Origin: Acidobacteriaceae bacterium
GTDB lineage: Bacteria; Acidobacteriota; Terriglobia; Terriglobales; Acidobacteriaceae
Assembly (NCBI GenBank): GCA_025462885.1
Contig: JAOAPN010000002.1
Location: 248,001 to 312,000 of the forward strand
Reading direction: 5' to 3'
DNA: 64,000 nucleotides
This document shows, one piece after another, positions 1 through 9,213 of this stretch; the stretch's first letter is position 1; each line of letters opens with the position of its first letter. The notes below the pieces were generated by a model. That model was not told the origin of the DNA. It was given only the letters and a program-made list of their open reading frames with translations, and searched no databases. A program made the position numbers and the translations under genes.

Positions 1-1
1 A

Positions 2-1060
2 GAGGGTGCTCGATTCGGACCGTCCATCATGCCGGGTGGCAATCCGGAGGCGTGGCCGCATGTGAAGGAGATCTTCCAGGCCATCTCCGCCAAAGTTGAA
101 GACGGAACCCCATGCTGCGACTGGGTAGGCGAGGACGGCGCAGGCCACTACGTCAAGATGGTTCACAACGGCATCGAATACGGCGATATGCAGTTGATCG
201 GTGAGGCCTACCAGTTGCTGAAGGAAGGGCTGGGACTTACGCCGGATGAATTCGCCGAGGTATTTTCCGAGTGGAACAAGGGAGAACTGGACAGCTTCCT
301 GATCGAGATCTCGGCGACCATCTTCGCCAAGAAGGACGAGGATGGGTCTCCACTGCTGGACAAGATCCTCGACACCGCAGGCCAGAAGGGAACTGGCAAG
401 TGGACGGCGATTTCCGCGCTCGACCTCGGCATGCCGGTGACGCTGATCGGGGAGAGTGTCTTTGCACGTTGTCTCTCGGCGTTGAAGGATGAGCGAGTCG
501 CCGCAGCGAAGATTTTGGCCGGGCCGAAGAAAGCTCTCACCGTCTCCGAGAAGAAGGCGTTCATCGAGGATGTGCGCCGTGCGCTTTACTGCTCGAAGAT
601 GATCAGCTACGCGCAGGGTTATATGCTGCTCCGTGCAGCCGAGAAGGAGCAGGGCTGGAACCTCAACATGGGCGGCGTTGCCCTGATGTGGCGCGGCGGA
701 TGCATCATCCGGAGCGCGTTCCTGGGCGATATCAAGGCCGCGTTCGACAAGGATCCGAAGCTGCAGAATCTGCTGATGGACGACTTCTTCTCGAGCGCGC
801 TGAATAAGTACCAGATGTCGTGGCGTAAGGCCGTGATCCACGCAATCGAGATCGGAGTGCCGATGCCGGCGTTCTCGACGGCACTGTCGTTCTACGACGG
901 CTACCGGACGGAGCGGCTGCCGGCCAACCTGCTGCAGGCGCAGCGCGACTTCTTTGGCGCGCATACCTATGAGCGGGTCGATAAACCGCGCGGCGAGTTC
1001 TTCCACACAAACTGGACCGGGCGGGGCGGACGAGTCGCATCGTCGACCTACAACGCTTAG
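2..1060 (+). CDS. gnd: 6-phosphogluconate dehydrogenase, decarboxylating (5' end outside window)
   Basis: Oxidative pentose-phosphate enzyme that converts 6-phosphogluconate and NADP+ to ribulose 5-phosphate, CO2 and NADPH. The frame is open from the first bases, so about 352 C-terminal residues are visible and the NADP-binding Rossmann half is mostly missing. The conserved [12 protein letters not shown] stretch opens the fragment, followed by [17 protein letters not shown] with the catalytic Lys, His and Asn. The family signature AGQKGTGKW and the substrate-binding end [11 protein letters not shown] are present. An in-frame ATG at 29 lies inside the conserved core and is not the start. A good terminator follows. 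Confidence 0.95.
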   Translation, partial: EGARFGPSIMPGGNPEAWPHVKEIFQAISAKVEDGTPCCDWVGEDGAGHYVKMVHNGIEYGDMQLIGEAYQLLKEGLGLTPDEFAEVFSEWNKGELDSFLIEISATIFAKKDEDGSPLLDKILDTAGQKGTGKWTAISALDLGMPVTLIGESVFARCLSALKDERVAAAKILAGPKKALTVSEKKAFIEDVRRALYCSKMISYAQGYMLLRAAEKEQGWNLNMGGVALMWRGGCIIRSAFLGDIKAAFDKDPKLQNLLMDDFFSSALNKYQMSWRKAVIHAIEIGVPMPAFSTALSFYDGYRTERLPANLLQAQRDFFGAHTYERVDKPRGEFFHTNWTGRGGRVASSTYNA

Positions 1061-1081
1061 GCTTATAGCAACGCAGGAAAG

Positions 1082-1114
1082 GACCGGGGGCGGAAATGCC
1101 TCCGGTCTTTTTTT
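1082..1114 (+). terminator. Rho-independent terminator of gnd
   Basis: A 10-bp stem (GACCGGGGGC with GCCTCCGGTC, one G-U pair) and a 6-base loop are followed by seven T residues, 22 bases after the gnd stop codon. Confidence 0.88.
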
Positions 1115-1247
1115 GCTTTTGCCACGTATTCCGCTGCCTGCCTGCGGTCGGTGATGTCTACGAATGTTGCCAGGACCACCCGGTTTCGGGAAGGATAACT
1201 CCGCTGGAGATAACAGTCTTGAGGAGAGTTGCAAAAGCTATTCGGGT

Positions 1248-1541
1248 TTAGGTATGGAGCGTGTGCCAGGCGTCCAGCGTCCAGATCGTCACGATGCCTA
1301 CTGTAATCAATGTGGTGACGACTCCGAGGACGCGGACGAAAGGCTGAATCTGGTTGATGCGGTGGACTATTTCACTTTGCTGGCGCTGGCCGTCGGGGTC
1401 GATGTTGGTAAGGAAAAGACGCTCCTGCTCGTATCGCGTGAGTTGGCCGCGATAGGTAAGGATCGCTACGAAGCAGGCGGTAGCCGCCGCCCAGACGATA
1501 AGCAGAACCGGAACAGATTTAACAGCGGAATCGAGGTTCAT
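1248..1541 (-). CDS. Small two-TM membrane protein, paralogue of the 1888-2169 gene
   Basis: A 97-residue protein of unknown function. Hydrophobic segments lie at about residues 10-30 and 70-90, with a charged middle loop carrying the motif TRYEQERLFL. The start is the ATG at 1541, preceded by GGGGGAGG; longer in-frame extensions have no ribosome site. The next gene upstream (1888-2169) encodes a clear paralogue that shares YR.Q.TRYE....LF, E-I-V and the P.V..LG entry to TM2. A family name cannot be given. Confidence 0.75.
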   Translation of the reverse strand: MNLDSAVKSVPVLLIVWAAATACFVAILTYRGQLTRYEQERLFLTNIDPDGQRQQSEIVHRINQIQPFVRVLGVVTTLITVGIVTIWTLDAWHTLHT

Positions 1542-1796
1542 GATGATGCCTCCCCCTCGGGGTAGAGTGTTGTTTTCAGTTTCAAGAGGCCTGTTGGCGC
1601 GTTGGCAAGGCGTGCGCCCCGCGACGTAGCGGGGCACATGCAAAGAGAAAGCAAAGGGTTCGCACTTCGAGAAAAGAATACCGCCGCAGGGAGGGGTTGC
1701 AAATGACCAATTGGGGGGATGCACATTTAGTTACGACCGCGGAAGACGGATCGGAGTGGACCGGCGTTCTTCTGGGATGTACGTGCAAAGGCCGCG

Positions 1797-1860
1797 TTGG
1801 ACTGGACCTGAAGTTGGACTGGACCTGAAGTAGTCCTGTCCTGAGCGAAAGGACTACTTC
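1797..1860. repeat. 17-bp tandem duplication running into an 11-bp perfect hairpin
   Basis: TTGGACTGGACCTGAAG occurs twice head to tail (1797-1813, 1814-1830). The end of the second copy forms the left arm of the inverted repeat GAAGTAGTCCT (1827-1837) / AGGACTACTTC (1850-1860). It lies between the two paralogous small membrane-protein genes. The loop, CTGAGCGAA, resembles the dispersed repeat seen at 25663, 31834 and 59391. Confidence 0.8.
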
Positions 1861-1887
1861 AAGTGCTGGACGATTGGATAAATTCGA

Positions 1888-2169
1888 CTATCGGAGACGG
1901 AGCCACGCGTCGTAAGCCCAAAGGCCGACGATGCCGAAGGTAACGAGGCTTGCGGCCCCGCCGAGGATCTTTACATAAGGTGCAAGGCGTTGGACTTTGC
2001 GAACGATCTCATTTTGCTCCTGTTTCTCATGCGATTCTCCGCCATTGAGGAAGAGCTGATCCTCTTCATAACGGGTAATCTGCGAGCGGTATGCAATGAG
2101 AAGCAGGAAGGCAAGTGTAACGATCGCCCAGATAATGAGTATGGTTGGATTAATGCTGAAAGACTTCAT
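1888..2169 (-). CDS. Small two-TM membrane protein, paralogue of the 1248-1541 gene
   Basis: A 93-residue protein of unknown function with hydrophobic segments at about residues 9-27 and 68-87. A charged loop between them contains the motif TRYEEDQLFL. The start is the ATG at 2169 behind AAGAGGA. It has the same architecture and motifs as the 97-residue downstream protein, so the two arose by tandem duplication. A role in a small membrane complex is possible but nothing in the sequence names it. Confidence 0.78.
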   Translation of the reverse strand: MKSFSINPTILIIWAIVTLAFLLLIAYRSQITRYEEDQLFLNGGESHEKQEQNEIVRKVQRLAPYVKILGGAASLVTFGIVGLWAYDAWLRLR

Positions 2170-2369
2170 CGCGAGATCCTCTTTCCTTGAGGCGGGTAGC
2201 CGATGTCGACCGTTCCGGTGTACCGGGCGGGTCCGCTTCGCGGGCTCGGAGGGCAAGAGGGGCGGTCCGGCAGAATGATACGCCCGGTCGAGTGGAATGA
2301 GCTAGAGAATTTATGCAGATTTTTGCACGGCAAAAGTAGAATGCTGTAGGTGCTTGATTCGCCGAGAGC

Positions 2370-2540
2370 CTATTTGCCGAAGATGTGGGAGGCGATGGCA
2401 ATCACCGTGATGACGAAGGCCAGGACGGCCACCAGCATAAGAGCTATATAGATAGCGGCGCGATTCTCGCTTCCCGGCGGCGGTTGGGTGATGCTGAAAA
2501 AATTGATGAAGCCGGCAGCGATGTAGCGAAGAAGTTTCAT
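2370..2540 (-). CDS. Small single-TM membrane protein, unknown
   Basis: A 56-residue protein starting at the ATG at 2540, with AGGAA just upstream. An amphipathic N-terminus (MKLLRYIAAGFINFF) and a short Pro-Gly turn precede one strong transmembrane stretch at about residues 29-52. It is not visibly related to the two-TM pair downstream but shares strand and context. No family is recognised. Confidence 0.6.
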   Translation of the reverse strand: MKLLRYIAAGFINFFSITQPPPGSENRAAIYIALMLVAVLAFVITVIAIASHIFGK

Positions 2541-2808
2541 AGGTTCCTGATGCTGTTGATGATGACATGCGAAGTTGGGATGTGGATAGAGACGACGGCA
2601 GACGTGTCTGCATCCGATTGATGTGGGACGCATCTAGATAGTTGATCTGTTCGGCCCGGTTTGTCCGAACGGGTGGATTGTGTTGCATTCGCTTTCTCAG
2701 GGCTTGCGGCGCGCTAGTCGGGCGCATACACTTGAATGAGGACCGGGATACTCCGAATTGCTTCGAGATTCTGGATCCGACCGTTTAGAACGAATGATTT
2801 TGGATTGA

Positions 2809-2820
2809 AATTCTAGAATT
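2809..2820. promoter_or_regulatory. 12-bp palindrome upstream of the Fe-S carrier gene
   Basis: AATTCTAGAATT is a perfect palindrome ending 17 bases before the start codon at 2838. It could be an operator for a dimeric regulator of Fe-S genes. This rests on position and symmetry only. Confidence 0.25.
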
Positions 2821-2837
2821 GAACCAGGAGAAACGCG

Positions 2838-3230
2838 ATGTCGACTGCAACTGTGACCCCTACCCCTACTGCTGAAGTCATTACCGGAGCGCCGGCTTCG
2901 ACGACCCCTGTAACGCTGACCCCCGCCGCGATCGTAAAGGTCCGCGAGATTATGGCGACCCAGGAGCCCGTTCCGGCTGGTCTGCGAATCGGCGTAGTTG
3001 GCGGCGGATGCTCGGGCTTCCAATACTCGATGAGCTTCGAGAACCAGAGCGGCATGATGGACAAGGTCTACAAGTTCGAAGACCTGAAGGTCTTCGTCGA
3101 CGCAACCTCTGCCATGTACCTGCAGAACTGCAAGGTAGATTACGTCGAAACCCTTGAGGCCGCCGGCTTCAAGTTTGAGAACGCCGCAGTGAAGAGCACC
3201 TGCGGATGCGGTTCCAGCTTCAGCGTCTAA
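2838..3230 (+). CDS. A-type iron-sulfur carrier (IscA/ErpA/HesB family)
   Basis: A 130-residue protein that accepts Fe-S clusters from the assembly scaffold and passes them to client enzymes in the cytosol. The three ligand cysteines of the family are visible in GGGCSGFQY and the C-terminal CGCGSSF. The first 30 residues are a Thr/Pro/Ala-rich extension not seen in the roughly 107-residue E. coli proteins. AGGAG precedes the ATG at 2838. It stands alone, without iscS or iscU nearby, so ErpA versus IscA cannot be decided here. Confidence 0.92.
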   Translation: MSTATVTPTPTAEVITGAPASTTPVTLTPAAIVKVREIMATQEPVPAGLRIGVVGGGCSGFQYSMSFENQSGMMDKVYKFEDLKVFVDATSAMYLQNCKVDYVETLEAAGFKFENAAVKSTCGCGSSFSV

Positions 3231-3253
3231 AGTATCGCCAAGGAAAGATTAGG

Positions 3254-3289
3254 AAAGGGCACTCCCGCTTTTGCGAGGGTGCCCTTTTT
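3254..3289 (+). terminator. Rho-independent terminator after the Fe-S carrier gene
   Basis: AAAGGGCAC pairs with GTGCCCTTT. Inner partial pairing lies around a TTTT loop, and the stem ends in a run of five T, 24 bases after the stop codon. Confidence 0.87.
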
Positions 3290-3465
3290 CATTTGCGCGA
3301 GATTGTTCAAGCCTGACTGTGGGGCACCGTGGAATGGATGCATGAAAGATCTTTCGGAACGTCTAAGATAGACGCGGAAGCGCATATCTGGAATCGAGCA
3401 CTACGGCACCCTGTTTTTCAGAGTTTCCGTATTCGGATACGAACAGCTTCCTCCTACTTTTCTAT

Positions 3466-4665
3466 ATGACTGAGTTTGTAATACGGCTGGCGGATGAGCG
3501 GGGACGGGTGCAGGAGCAGACCCATGCGGCGGCGACGGCCGAGGAGTTGCGAACGCGCTTCACCCAGGCTGGCTACTACGTCTACAGCGTGAAGGCGCGA
3601 GGCGGGTTCGCGGGCGGACGCAAGAAGAAGGTCAAGCTGGAGACGTTTCTCGTCTTCAACCAGCAATTTCTTACGTTGATCAAGGCGGGATTGCCGATCC
3701 TCGGTTCGCTGGAGTTGCTGGGGAAACGGCAGAAAAGTCCCGACTTCCGGGCGCAGCTTGAGGATGTCGCGGCGCGCGTGAAGACCGGCGAGTCGATCTC
3801 CGAGGCGTTCGAGGCGCAGGGCGGATTTCCGGTGGTCTACACGACAACGCTACTGGCCGGCGAGCGATCGGGCAATCTCGAAGAAGTGTTGCAGCGGTTT
3901 CTGGACTTCCAGCGCGTCAGCCTGACCTTCCGCAAGAAGCTGGTAGCCAGCCTGATCTATCCGGCGCTGCTGATCGTGATGGTGCTGGGACTGTTTATCT
4001 TTCTGATTACGTTCGTCGTGCCACGGTTCGCACAGCTCTACGACCAGTTGGGCACGAAGCTTCCGGCATTGACGACCTTTCTGCTGGACCTCGGAAAGAC
4101 GGCTCAGAATTACGGCTTATATGTGGGAGCAGTGCTCGTGGTGGCAGGGTTTCTGCTCTTCCGCTGGATGAAGACGGAAGCAGGTGCAATTACCGTGGAC
4201 CGCATCCGCATCGCGCTGCCCGTCTTCGGCAACGTCTGGTTGAAGTATCAGGTCGGCCTGTTCTCACGAACACTCTCGACCCTGCTGACCGGCGGCCTGC
4301 CGCTGGTGCCGAGCCTGGAGACAGCAGCGAAGTCGATCGACTCCCGCCAGATCGGCAAGGCGGTCTACCGGAGCGTCGAGACGGTGCGCGAAGGGAAGAA
4401 GCTCTCCGACAGCCTGCAGGCAACAAAGGTGTTCCCTGAGCTCGCCATCGAGATGATCGAAGTCGGAGAGAGCACTGGCGCACTGCCCCAGATGTTGAAC
4501 TCCGTGGCCGAATTCTTCGAGGAAGACGTGCAAACTAACCTGACGGCCGCCATGAGCCTGATCGAGCCGCTAATCCTGATCGTGATGGGAATCGTAGTGG
4601 TGACGATTTTGATCGCGCTCTATCTGCCCATCTTCAGTTTGAGTGCTGGCGGAGTGACGCAGTAG
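3466..4665 (+). CDS. Type II secretion / type IV pilus inner-membrane platform protein (GspF/PilC)
   Basis: A 399-residue polytopic protein of the T2SSF family. It forms the inner-membrane platform that couples the assembly ATPase to pseudopilus or pilus extension. Two repeated cytoplasmic T2SSF domains (about residues 65-190 and 268-390) are separated by a transmembrane pair (LIYPALLIVMVLGLFIFLIT and the stretch near residues 222-236). A last helix near 365-390 follows. The N-terminus matches the GspF leader domain. It is detached from the ATPase-pilM-N-O-P cluster at 9.9-15.6 kb but very probably serves the same machine. No strong ribosome site is seen before the ATG. Confidence 0.9.
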   Translation: MTEFVIRLADERGRVQEQTHAAATAEELRTRFTQAGYYVYSVKARGGFAGGRKKKVKLETFLVFNQQFLTLIKAGLPILGSLELLGKRQKSPDFRAQLEDVAARVKTGESISEAFEAQGGFPVVYTTTLLAGERSGNLEEVLQRFLDFQRVSLTFRKKLVASLIYPALLIVMVLGLFIFLITFVVPRFAQLYDQLGTKLPALTTFLLDLGKTAQNYGLYVGAVLVVAGFLLFRWMKTEAGAITVDRIRIALPVFGNVWLKYQVGLFSRTLSTLLTGGLPLVPSLETAAKSIDSRQIGKAVYRSVETVREGKKLSDSLQATKVFPELAIEMIEVGESTGALPQMLNSVAEFFEEDVQTNLTAAMSLIEPLILIVMGIVVVTILIALYLPIFSLSAGGVTQ

Positions 4666-4755
4666 TGGCCGGGACTACTGCATCGCAATCGAATTAGTCA
4701 GTAGCGACCCATATCGATCCATCTTTGCTGGTGGGGCTGAATTCAGAGGATATTC

Positions 4756-4892
4756 GGAAGGGCACGGCTTCAGCCGTGCCGAAAGAAGCATTCTCCGCTC
4801 CCTTATTTCTTTATCGGTTTGCCGCAGGCAAACCGATAAAGAAATAAATCAAAATATGTTTAGCGTTTGACACACCTAAGGTGTGCCCTTCC
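4756..4892. repeat. Nested palindromic intergenic element
   Basis: An outer inverted repeat GGAAGGGCA (4756-4764) / TGCCCTTCC (4884-4892) encloses three hairpins. They are GGCACGGCT/AGCCGTGCC (4761-4780), a 21-bp perfect stem with a 3-base loop (4803-4847), and CACACC/GGTGTG (4871-4885). It lies between the convergent gspF-like and GH97 genes and may also stop transcription. No coding capacity. Confidence 0.82.
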
Positions 4893-4913
4893 AAGGGCTA
4901 TGTGTCGAGATGC

Positions 4914-6941
4914 CTAATGCATGAGTTTGAAGTGAATCGCGGCTCCTCCCCCCGGAGCCAGGTGCAGAGTCAACGTATCGCTACTTTCAACGGATTTGCT
5001 GTTGATAGCTATGTGGCCAGGCTGGGTAACAGCATCGGAAGCGTCAGCGTAGATCTCTGCTTCGTACGATCCTTTTCCCAGAAACGCCAACGAGATCTGG
5101 ATATCGCGGGCGGTCCAATTCGTAATGCTGCCGAGGTACCAATCCTGACCACTGCGCCGGGCGATCGTAGAGAACTCGCCGGGGCTACCGGCAAGCGAGC
5201 GCGTCTCATCCCACGCAGCGGGAACGTCCCGTAGAAACTGGAAGCCGGGTTCGGCCTTGCCCGATGCATCGACGTAGGATTGCGGGCTATCCGAGACCAT
5301 CTGGAACGGAGTCTGGAGGACGACGTAGAGAGCAAGCTGGCTGGCGCGCGTGCCCATGACCATGGGCTCCTTCATCCGCGCGACAAAGCTGTCTTCCGTG
5401 GAGTTGTGGAACGAGCCGGCGGTATAGTCGAGCGGTCCGGCCAGCATCCGCGTAAACGGAAACGTAGTGCGGGTGACGGGATTATCGCGGCGGCCTGCCT
5501 TGGACTGCTCCATACCAAGGACGGACTCATAGCTGAGTACGTTGGGGAAGGTCCGCTCAATGCCCCAGGGTTTCGATGCTCCGTGGAAGTCCACCATGAT
5601 GTGGTGCGCAGCGGCCTCCCGCCCGACGTCATAGTAGAACTGGATGCCCTGTTGATCGTCCCGATTGATGAAGTCGATCTTCACCCCGGCCACGCCCCAC
5701 TTCTCATAGAGCGCGAACGCCTCCTTCATCTGGCGCATGACGGAGGTGGAGTAGAGCCAGATCCAGACCTTCACCTTCTTGGTCGCGGCGTAGCGAACCA
5801 ACTCAGGAACGTCGACCGGTCCGCGAAGTTTCGTAACGTCGTCGATGGCGGACCATCCGGCGTCGAGCATGAAGTAAGGGAAGCCAGACTTGGCAGCGAA
5901 GTCGATGTAGTACTTCATGTTCTCGGTGGTATAGGCGGCCTTGTTATCCGGGCCGAGATCGCCGTTCCACCAGTCCCACGAGGCCTTGCCCGGTTGGATC
6001 CAGGCCGTGTCTTTTAGGGCGTTGGGTGGGTTCAGGTTTGTGAGCAGATTGGACTCGATCAGCCGGTTGGGATTGTCGGCGACCATCACCACGCGCCACG
6101 CGGAGTGCCACGGTGTCCAGGCAGTCGTCGCAAGGTTCGGAGTTTCGAACTGGGGCGAGAGGCGTGCGGTCAAGCCATGCCCCTCCCAGGAACCGGGGGG
6201 GTTGGTGAGATACATGCCGGCGTTGCCTTCGAGATCGGCCTCGAGGATGGCTATCCACGCGGTGCCGGGCTCGTGAGCCAGCAGAGGCAGACCCAGCAGA
6301 AAGTGGCTGGCGACTCCTCCCTGATTCGAAAAGGCGCTGGCGGGGAGCTGTATGTACTCGCTCTCGTAACTGCTGCGGTAGTTCGGCAAAGCGAGCGCCC
6401 AGGTGGTGGCGTCGGTGCTGAGTTGGAACTCGGTGGCCTCCTGACGGAGACGTACTTCCTTCGGGCCGCGAGGTTGCTGCGGCAGGGCATAGCGAAAGGC
6501 AATCCCGGAGTTGTAAGCGCGAGCCTCAATGGTAAGGGTGCGTGCGGCAGGGCCGTCTTCTGCTGCATGAAGGGTGAGGGACTTGTAGTCTTCGTGGACC
6601 TTGCTGGTTTTGCCGGTGGTAAGGGCGTAATCGTCCGTGCCCTGGCCGGGCTCGCTGGTGGTGATGTGGACGGCAGCGCCGAGCGGCGATGCGCCTTCAA
6701 GATCGAGCGCCAGGGCGGAGTCTTCCAGAACAGGTTTGTTGCGGAAGCTGAGCGAGTAGACAAGCTTGCCATCGGGGCCGGAGCTGCCTTTGATGGTACG
6801 AGTGGTGAAGTGCAGGATGAGGTCGCCGTTTGGGGAGGTCAGGGTAAGGTTGGGTTGCTGGGCGGGTGCGGGTACCAGCACGAAGAGAAAAGCGCCTGCA
6901 GCGAGAATATGGGGGAGGCTATGGTTCCTGCGGTTGGGCAA
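4914..6941 (-). CDS. Glycoside hydrolase family 97 (SusB-like alpha-glucosidase/alpha-galactosidase), secreted
   Basis: A 675-residue exo-acting glycosidase. The order is signal peptide (ILAAGAFLFVLVPAPAQ), N-terminal beta-sandwich to about residue 270, TIM barrel, and a C-terminal all-beta domain. In the barrel, VKIDFINRDDQ carries an Asp where retaining GH97 members have their nucleophile, suggesting an alpha-galactosidase-like retaining enzyme. VLSYESVLGMEQ holds a conserved Glu. The start is placed at the TTG at 6941, seven bases after AGGAAGG. This gives a clean signal peptide; the upstream ATG at 7076 adds a non-secretory leader. Substrate remains inferred. Confidence 0.9.
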   Translation of the reverse strand: MPNRRNHSLPHILAAGAFLFVLVPAPAQQPNLTLTSPNGDLILHFTTRTIKGSSGPDGKLVYSLSFRNKPVLEDSALALDLEGASPLGAAVHITTSEPGQGTDDYALTTGKTSKVHEDYKSLTLHAAEDGPAARTLTIEARAYNSGIAFRYALPQQPRGPKEVRLRQEATEFQLSTDATTWALALPNYRSSYESEYIQLPASAFSNQGGVASHFLLGLPLLAHEPGTAWIAILEADLEGNAGMYLTNPPGSWEGHGLTARLSPQFETPNLATTAWTPWHSAWRVVMVADNPNRLIESNLLTNLNPPNALKDTAWIQPGKASWDWWNGDLGPDNKAAYTTENMKYYIDFAAKSGFPYFMLDAGWSAIDDVTKLRGPVDVPELVRYAATKKVKVWIWLYSTSVMRQMKEAFALYEKWGVAGVKIDFINRDDQQGIQFYYDVGREAAAHHIMVDFHGASKPWGIERTFPNVLSYESVLGMEQSKAGRRDNPVTRTTFPFTRMLAGPLDYTAGSFHNSTEDSFVARMKEPMVMGTRASQLALYVVLQTPFQMVSDSPQSYVDASGKAEPGFQFLRDVPAAWDETRSLAGSPGEFSTIARRSGQDWYLGSITNWTARDIQISLAFLGKGSYEAEIYADASDAVTQPGHIAINSKSVESSDTLTLHLAPGGGAAIHFKLMH

Positions 6942-7151
6942 TGGAGTACCTTCCTGGCGATGTTGAAGCGCGGCAATACCTGTCCGTTCTGCGGCTAGAT
7001 GAATGTAGTGGCTTGCATCGCCTGCGGACAAGTCCTCCAGCCGTCGGGAGTGGAAAAGGTTAGTCGGGTCATCCATCAGCTTGAGGGGAAGCGCAGAGAG
7101 AGGGTGCGAGTAGGTACAATCGCTCCATCTTCTGAAGGGAATGTGACCGGA

Positions 7152-7811
7152 GTGGTGACTTTGCGGCGGTGTGCTGTGGCAGCTTTGATGGCGGTGGGTC
7201 TGATCGCGACCGGCTGTACGAACTCGTACTACAAGGCGATGAAGACCTTCGGCAAGGAGAAACGCGACATTCTCGTGTCACGCGTGAAGGACTCGAAGAA
7301 GGACCAGCAGCAGGCCAAGGAACAGATCAAGACGACCATGGAGTCGTTTCAGGAGTTGACCGGGTTCCAGGGCGGCTCGCTCGAGAAAAATTACAAGAAG
7401 CTGAATGGCGAGTACGAGAAAGCTGCAGACAGCGCGCAAAAGCTGCACAACCGCATCGACTCGATCGACGAGGTCTCGTCGGATCTCTTCAAGGAGTGGC
7501 AGAAGGAGATCGATGGGATGGAGAACAAGAAGCTGAAGCAGCAGTCGGTCGGGATGCTGCGCCAAGCGCGGTTGAATGAGGCCGGATACGTTAAGACGAT
7601 GCGGCAGACGGAGGCTCGGATGACGCCGGTGATTACGGCGTTTCATGACCAGGTGACGTTTCTGAAGCACAACTTGAACGCGCGGGCGATCGGATCGCTT
7701 AAGGGCACATCAGCGAAGATGTCGACGGACGTAGATGTGTTGATGATCAGCATCGATTCGTCCATGGCTCAGGCCGACACTCTCATCAATTCTTTGAATG
7801 CAGAGCAGTGA
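7152..7811 (+). CDS. DUF2959-type lipoprotein
   Basis: About 219 residues. A signal sequence ends in the lipobox LIATGC, so it is probably a lipid-anchored envelope protein. The rest is highly charged and helical (Lys/Glu/Gln-rich, coiled-coil-like through about residue 150), ending in STDVDVLMISIDSSMAQAD, as in the DUF2959 family. Function is unknown. No ATG fits: GTG codons at 7143, 7152 and 7155 lie behind GAAGGGA (7134-7140). The GTG at 7152 has the best spacing. The gene is followed 18 bases later by the esterase-like gene, so the two are probably cotranscribed. Confidence 0.78.
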   Translation: MVTLRRCAVAALMAVGLIATGCTNSYYKAMKTFGKEKRDILVSRVKDSKKDQQQAKEQIKTTMESFQELTGFQGGSLEKNYKKLNGEYEKAADSAQKLHNRIDSIDEVSSDLFKEWQKEIDGMENKKLKQQSVGMLRQARLNEAGYVKTMRQTEARMTPVITAFHDQVTFLKHNLNARAIGSLKGTSAKMSTDVDVLMISIDSSMAQADTLINSLNAEQ

Positions 7812-7829
7812 GACACGGAGGCTTATTCA

Positions 7830-9212
7830 ATGTTGAAGTTTGGTGCGGTCGTAGCAGCAGCAATGATAGCTTCGTGCGGCTGGGCGCAGTCCCCCGCGGA
7901 TGAAGTTGCAGCAAGCGCAAAGCTGGCGGCGCGGGAGGCGGAGACACGCGAGTTCCTGATGGCGCATGCAAAGCCGATCGCGGCAGCGGATGCTGCGTAC
8001 AACGCGTCAGAGTTTGAGCCGCTGCTCCCGATGGTGAAGGGCAAGCGGCTGATCCTGGTCAGCGAGCCGACCCACGGAACCCACGAGACCCGGCTGGAGA
8101 ACGCCAAGATTGTCCGGTTCCTGGTAGAACGCGCCGGGGTCCGAACGCTGATCCCCGAACTGGGATACGCCGAGGGGTTAGAGCTGGACGCACTGGTGCG
8201 ACGCGGGGTCGGGGACACCGACACCATCGTTAAGAACGACATGGGGATCCTGTGGAACACCACCGAACAGGCCGGCATGATGCGGTGGATCGCTGGATGG
8301 AACAAGGCCCACCCCAACGACATGGTCCGGATCGCCGGGATGGACGAAGAATCGGGCACAATGGCCGGTCCGGCGCTCGCGAAACTTGTCGCTGGCATGA
8401 AGCTCGATGGAACGTTAGTGGCGCGGGTGAAGTCCGGCGCAGAGGCCGCGGACGCCATGAAAGGCCCCGCCAAGGCAACTGCTTCAGACGCGGAGAAGAA
8501 AGCGTCTGCCGACTACGACGCAGCGCTCGTGGACCTGATCGCCGCAATCAAAACTTTGCCTCAGGAACCGGCGAAGGACGACGCCTGGCGGTCCGCGATG
8601 TCGGTGCGGAGCGGCCGCCGGACAGCCGAGATGCGGATGGAAGGGAACGACGGCAGCGACGCCGGATCACGGCTGCGCGAGTTCGAGATGGCGCGCGCCG
8701 CCCTGTCCTTTATTGCCGAATCGAGCGCTCCATCGGTCATTGTGACGCACACGGTACACCTGCGCGCGGGACGGCTCACCCCGCAGGATAAGGTCCAGTC
8801 GGTCGGCTATCACCTGGCCCGTGCGTTGGGCGACCGGGCGTTCTTCCTCGGCGAGGAGTACGGCGTGGGCTCGATGCGGGCGTTCGTCCCTACCACCGGA
8901 AGCGAACCTGCAGGGATGCCGAGACGCCTCCATGCGGCAATCTTCGATCCGCCCGCCCCTGGAAGCATTGCGGGAACGCTCGGAAACGCAGGGCCTCTGC
9001 TCATCGACCTCCGAGATCCAAGGGACGGATCGCCGTGGTCGGATTGGCTAGAGAGCATGCAAGCCACCCACCTCTACCCAGCGATTACCTACGACTCTGG
9101 AGACGCGACCAAGCCGAACTGGACGGTTCCAGCGGATGCGTTCGATGCGCTCATCTATATCCCTTCCGTTAGTCCGCTGCGACCGATCGGGGAAGCGCAG
9201 TACGTTCCATAG
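7830..9212 (+). CDS. Erythromycin-esterase-like protein, exported
   Basis: A 460-residue protein of the Ere/succinoglycan-biosynthesis esterase superfamily. A short signal peptide (MLKFGAVVAAAMIASCGWAQ) precedes the catalytic domain. SEPTHGTHE (residues 78-86) carries the conserved Glu and His residues of the metal-assisted hydrolase centre. IPELGYAEGLELDALVRRG and the later HTVHLRAG motif also fit the family. Environmental members often do not inactivate macrolides, so resistance should not be assumed. It sits just behind the DUF2959 lipoprotein gene in the same orientation. Confidence 0.85.
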   Translation: MLKFGAVVAAAMIASCGWAQSPADEVAASAKLAAREAETREFLMAHAKPIAAADAAYNASEFEPLLPMVKGKRLILVSEPTHGTHETRLENAKIVRFLVERAGVRTLIPELGYAEGLELDALVRRGVGDTDTIVKNDMGILWNTTEQAGMMRWIAGWNKAHPNDMVRIAGMDEESGTMAGPALAKLVAGMKLDGTLVARVKSGAEAADAMKGPAKATASDAEKKASADYDAALVDLIAAIKTLPQEPAKDDAWRSAMSVRSGRRTAEMRMEGNDGSDAGSRLREFEMARAALSFIAESSAPSVIVTHTVHLRAGRLTPQDKVQSVGYHLARALGDRAFFLGEEYGVGSMRAFVPTTGSEPAGMPRRLHAAIFDPPAPGSIAGTLGNAGPLLIDLRDPRDGSPWSDWLESMQATHLYPAITYDSGDATKPNWTVPADAFDALIYIPSVSPLRPIGEAQYVP

Positions 9213-9213
9213 G

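Noticed and set aside
6942..7076. 45-codon N-terminal extension of the GH97 enzyme
   Set aside because: It would bury the signal peptide, and the TTG at 6941 has a well-placed AGGAAGG.
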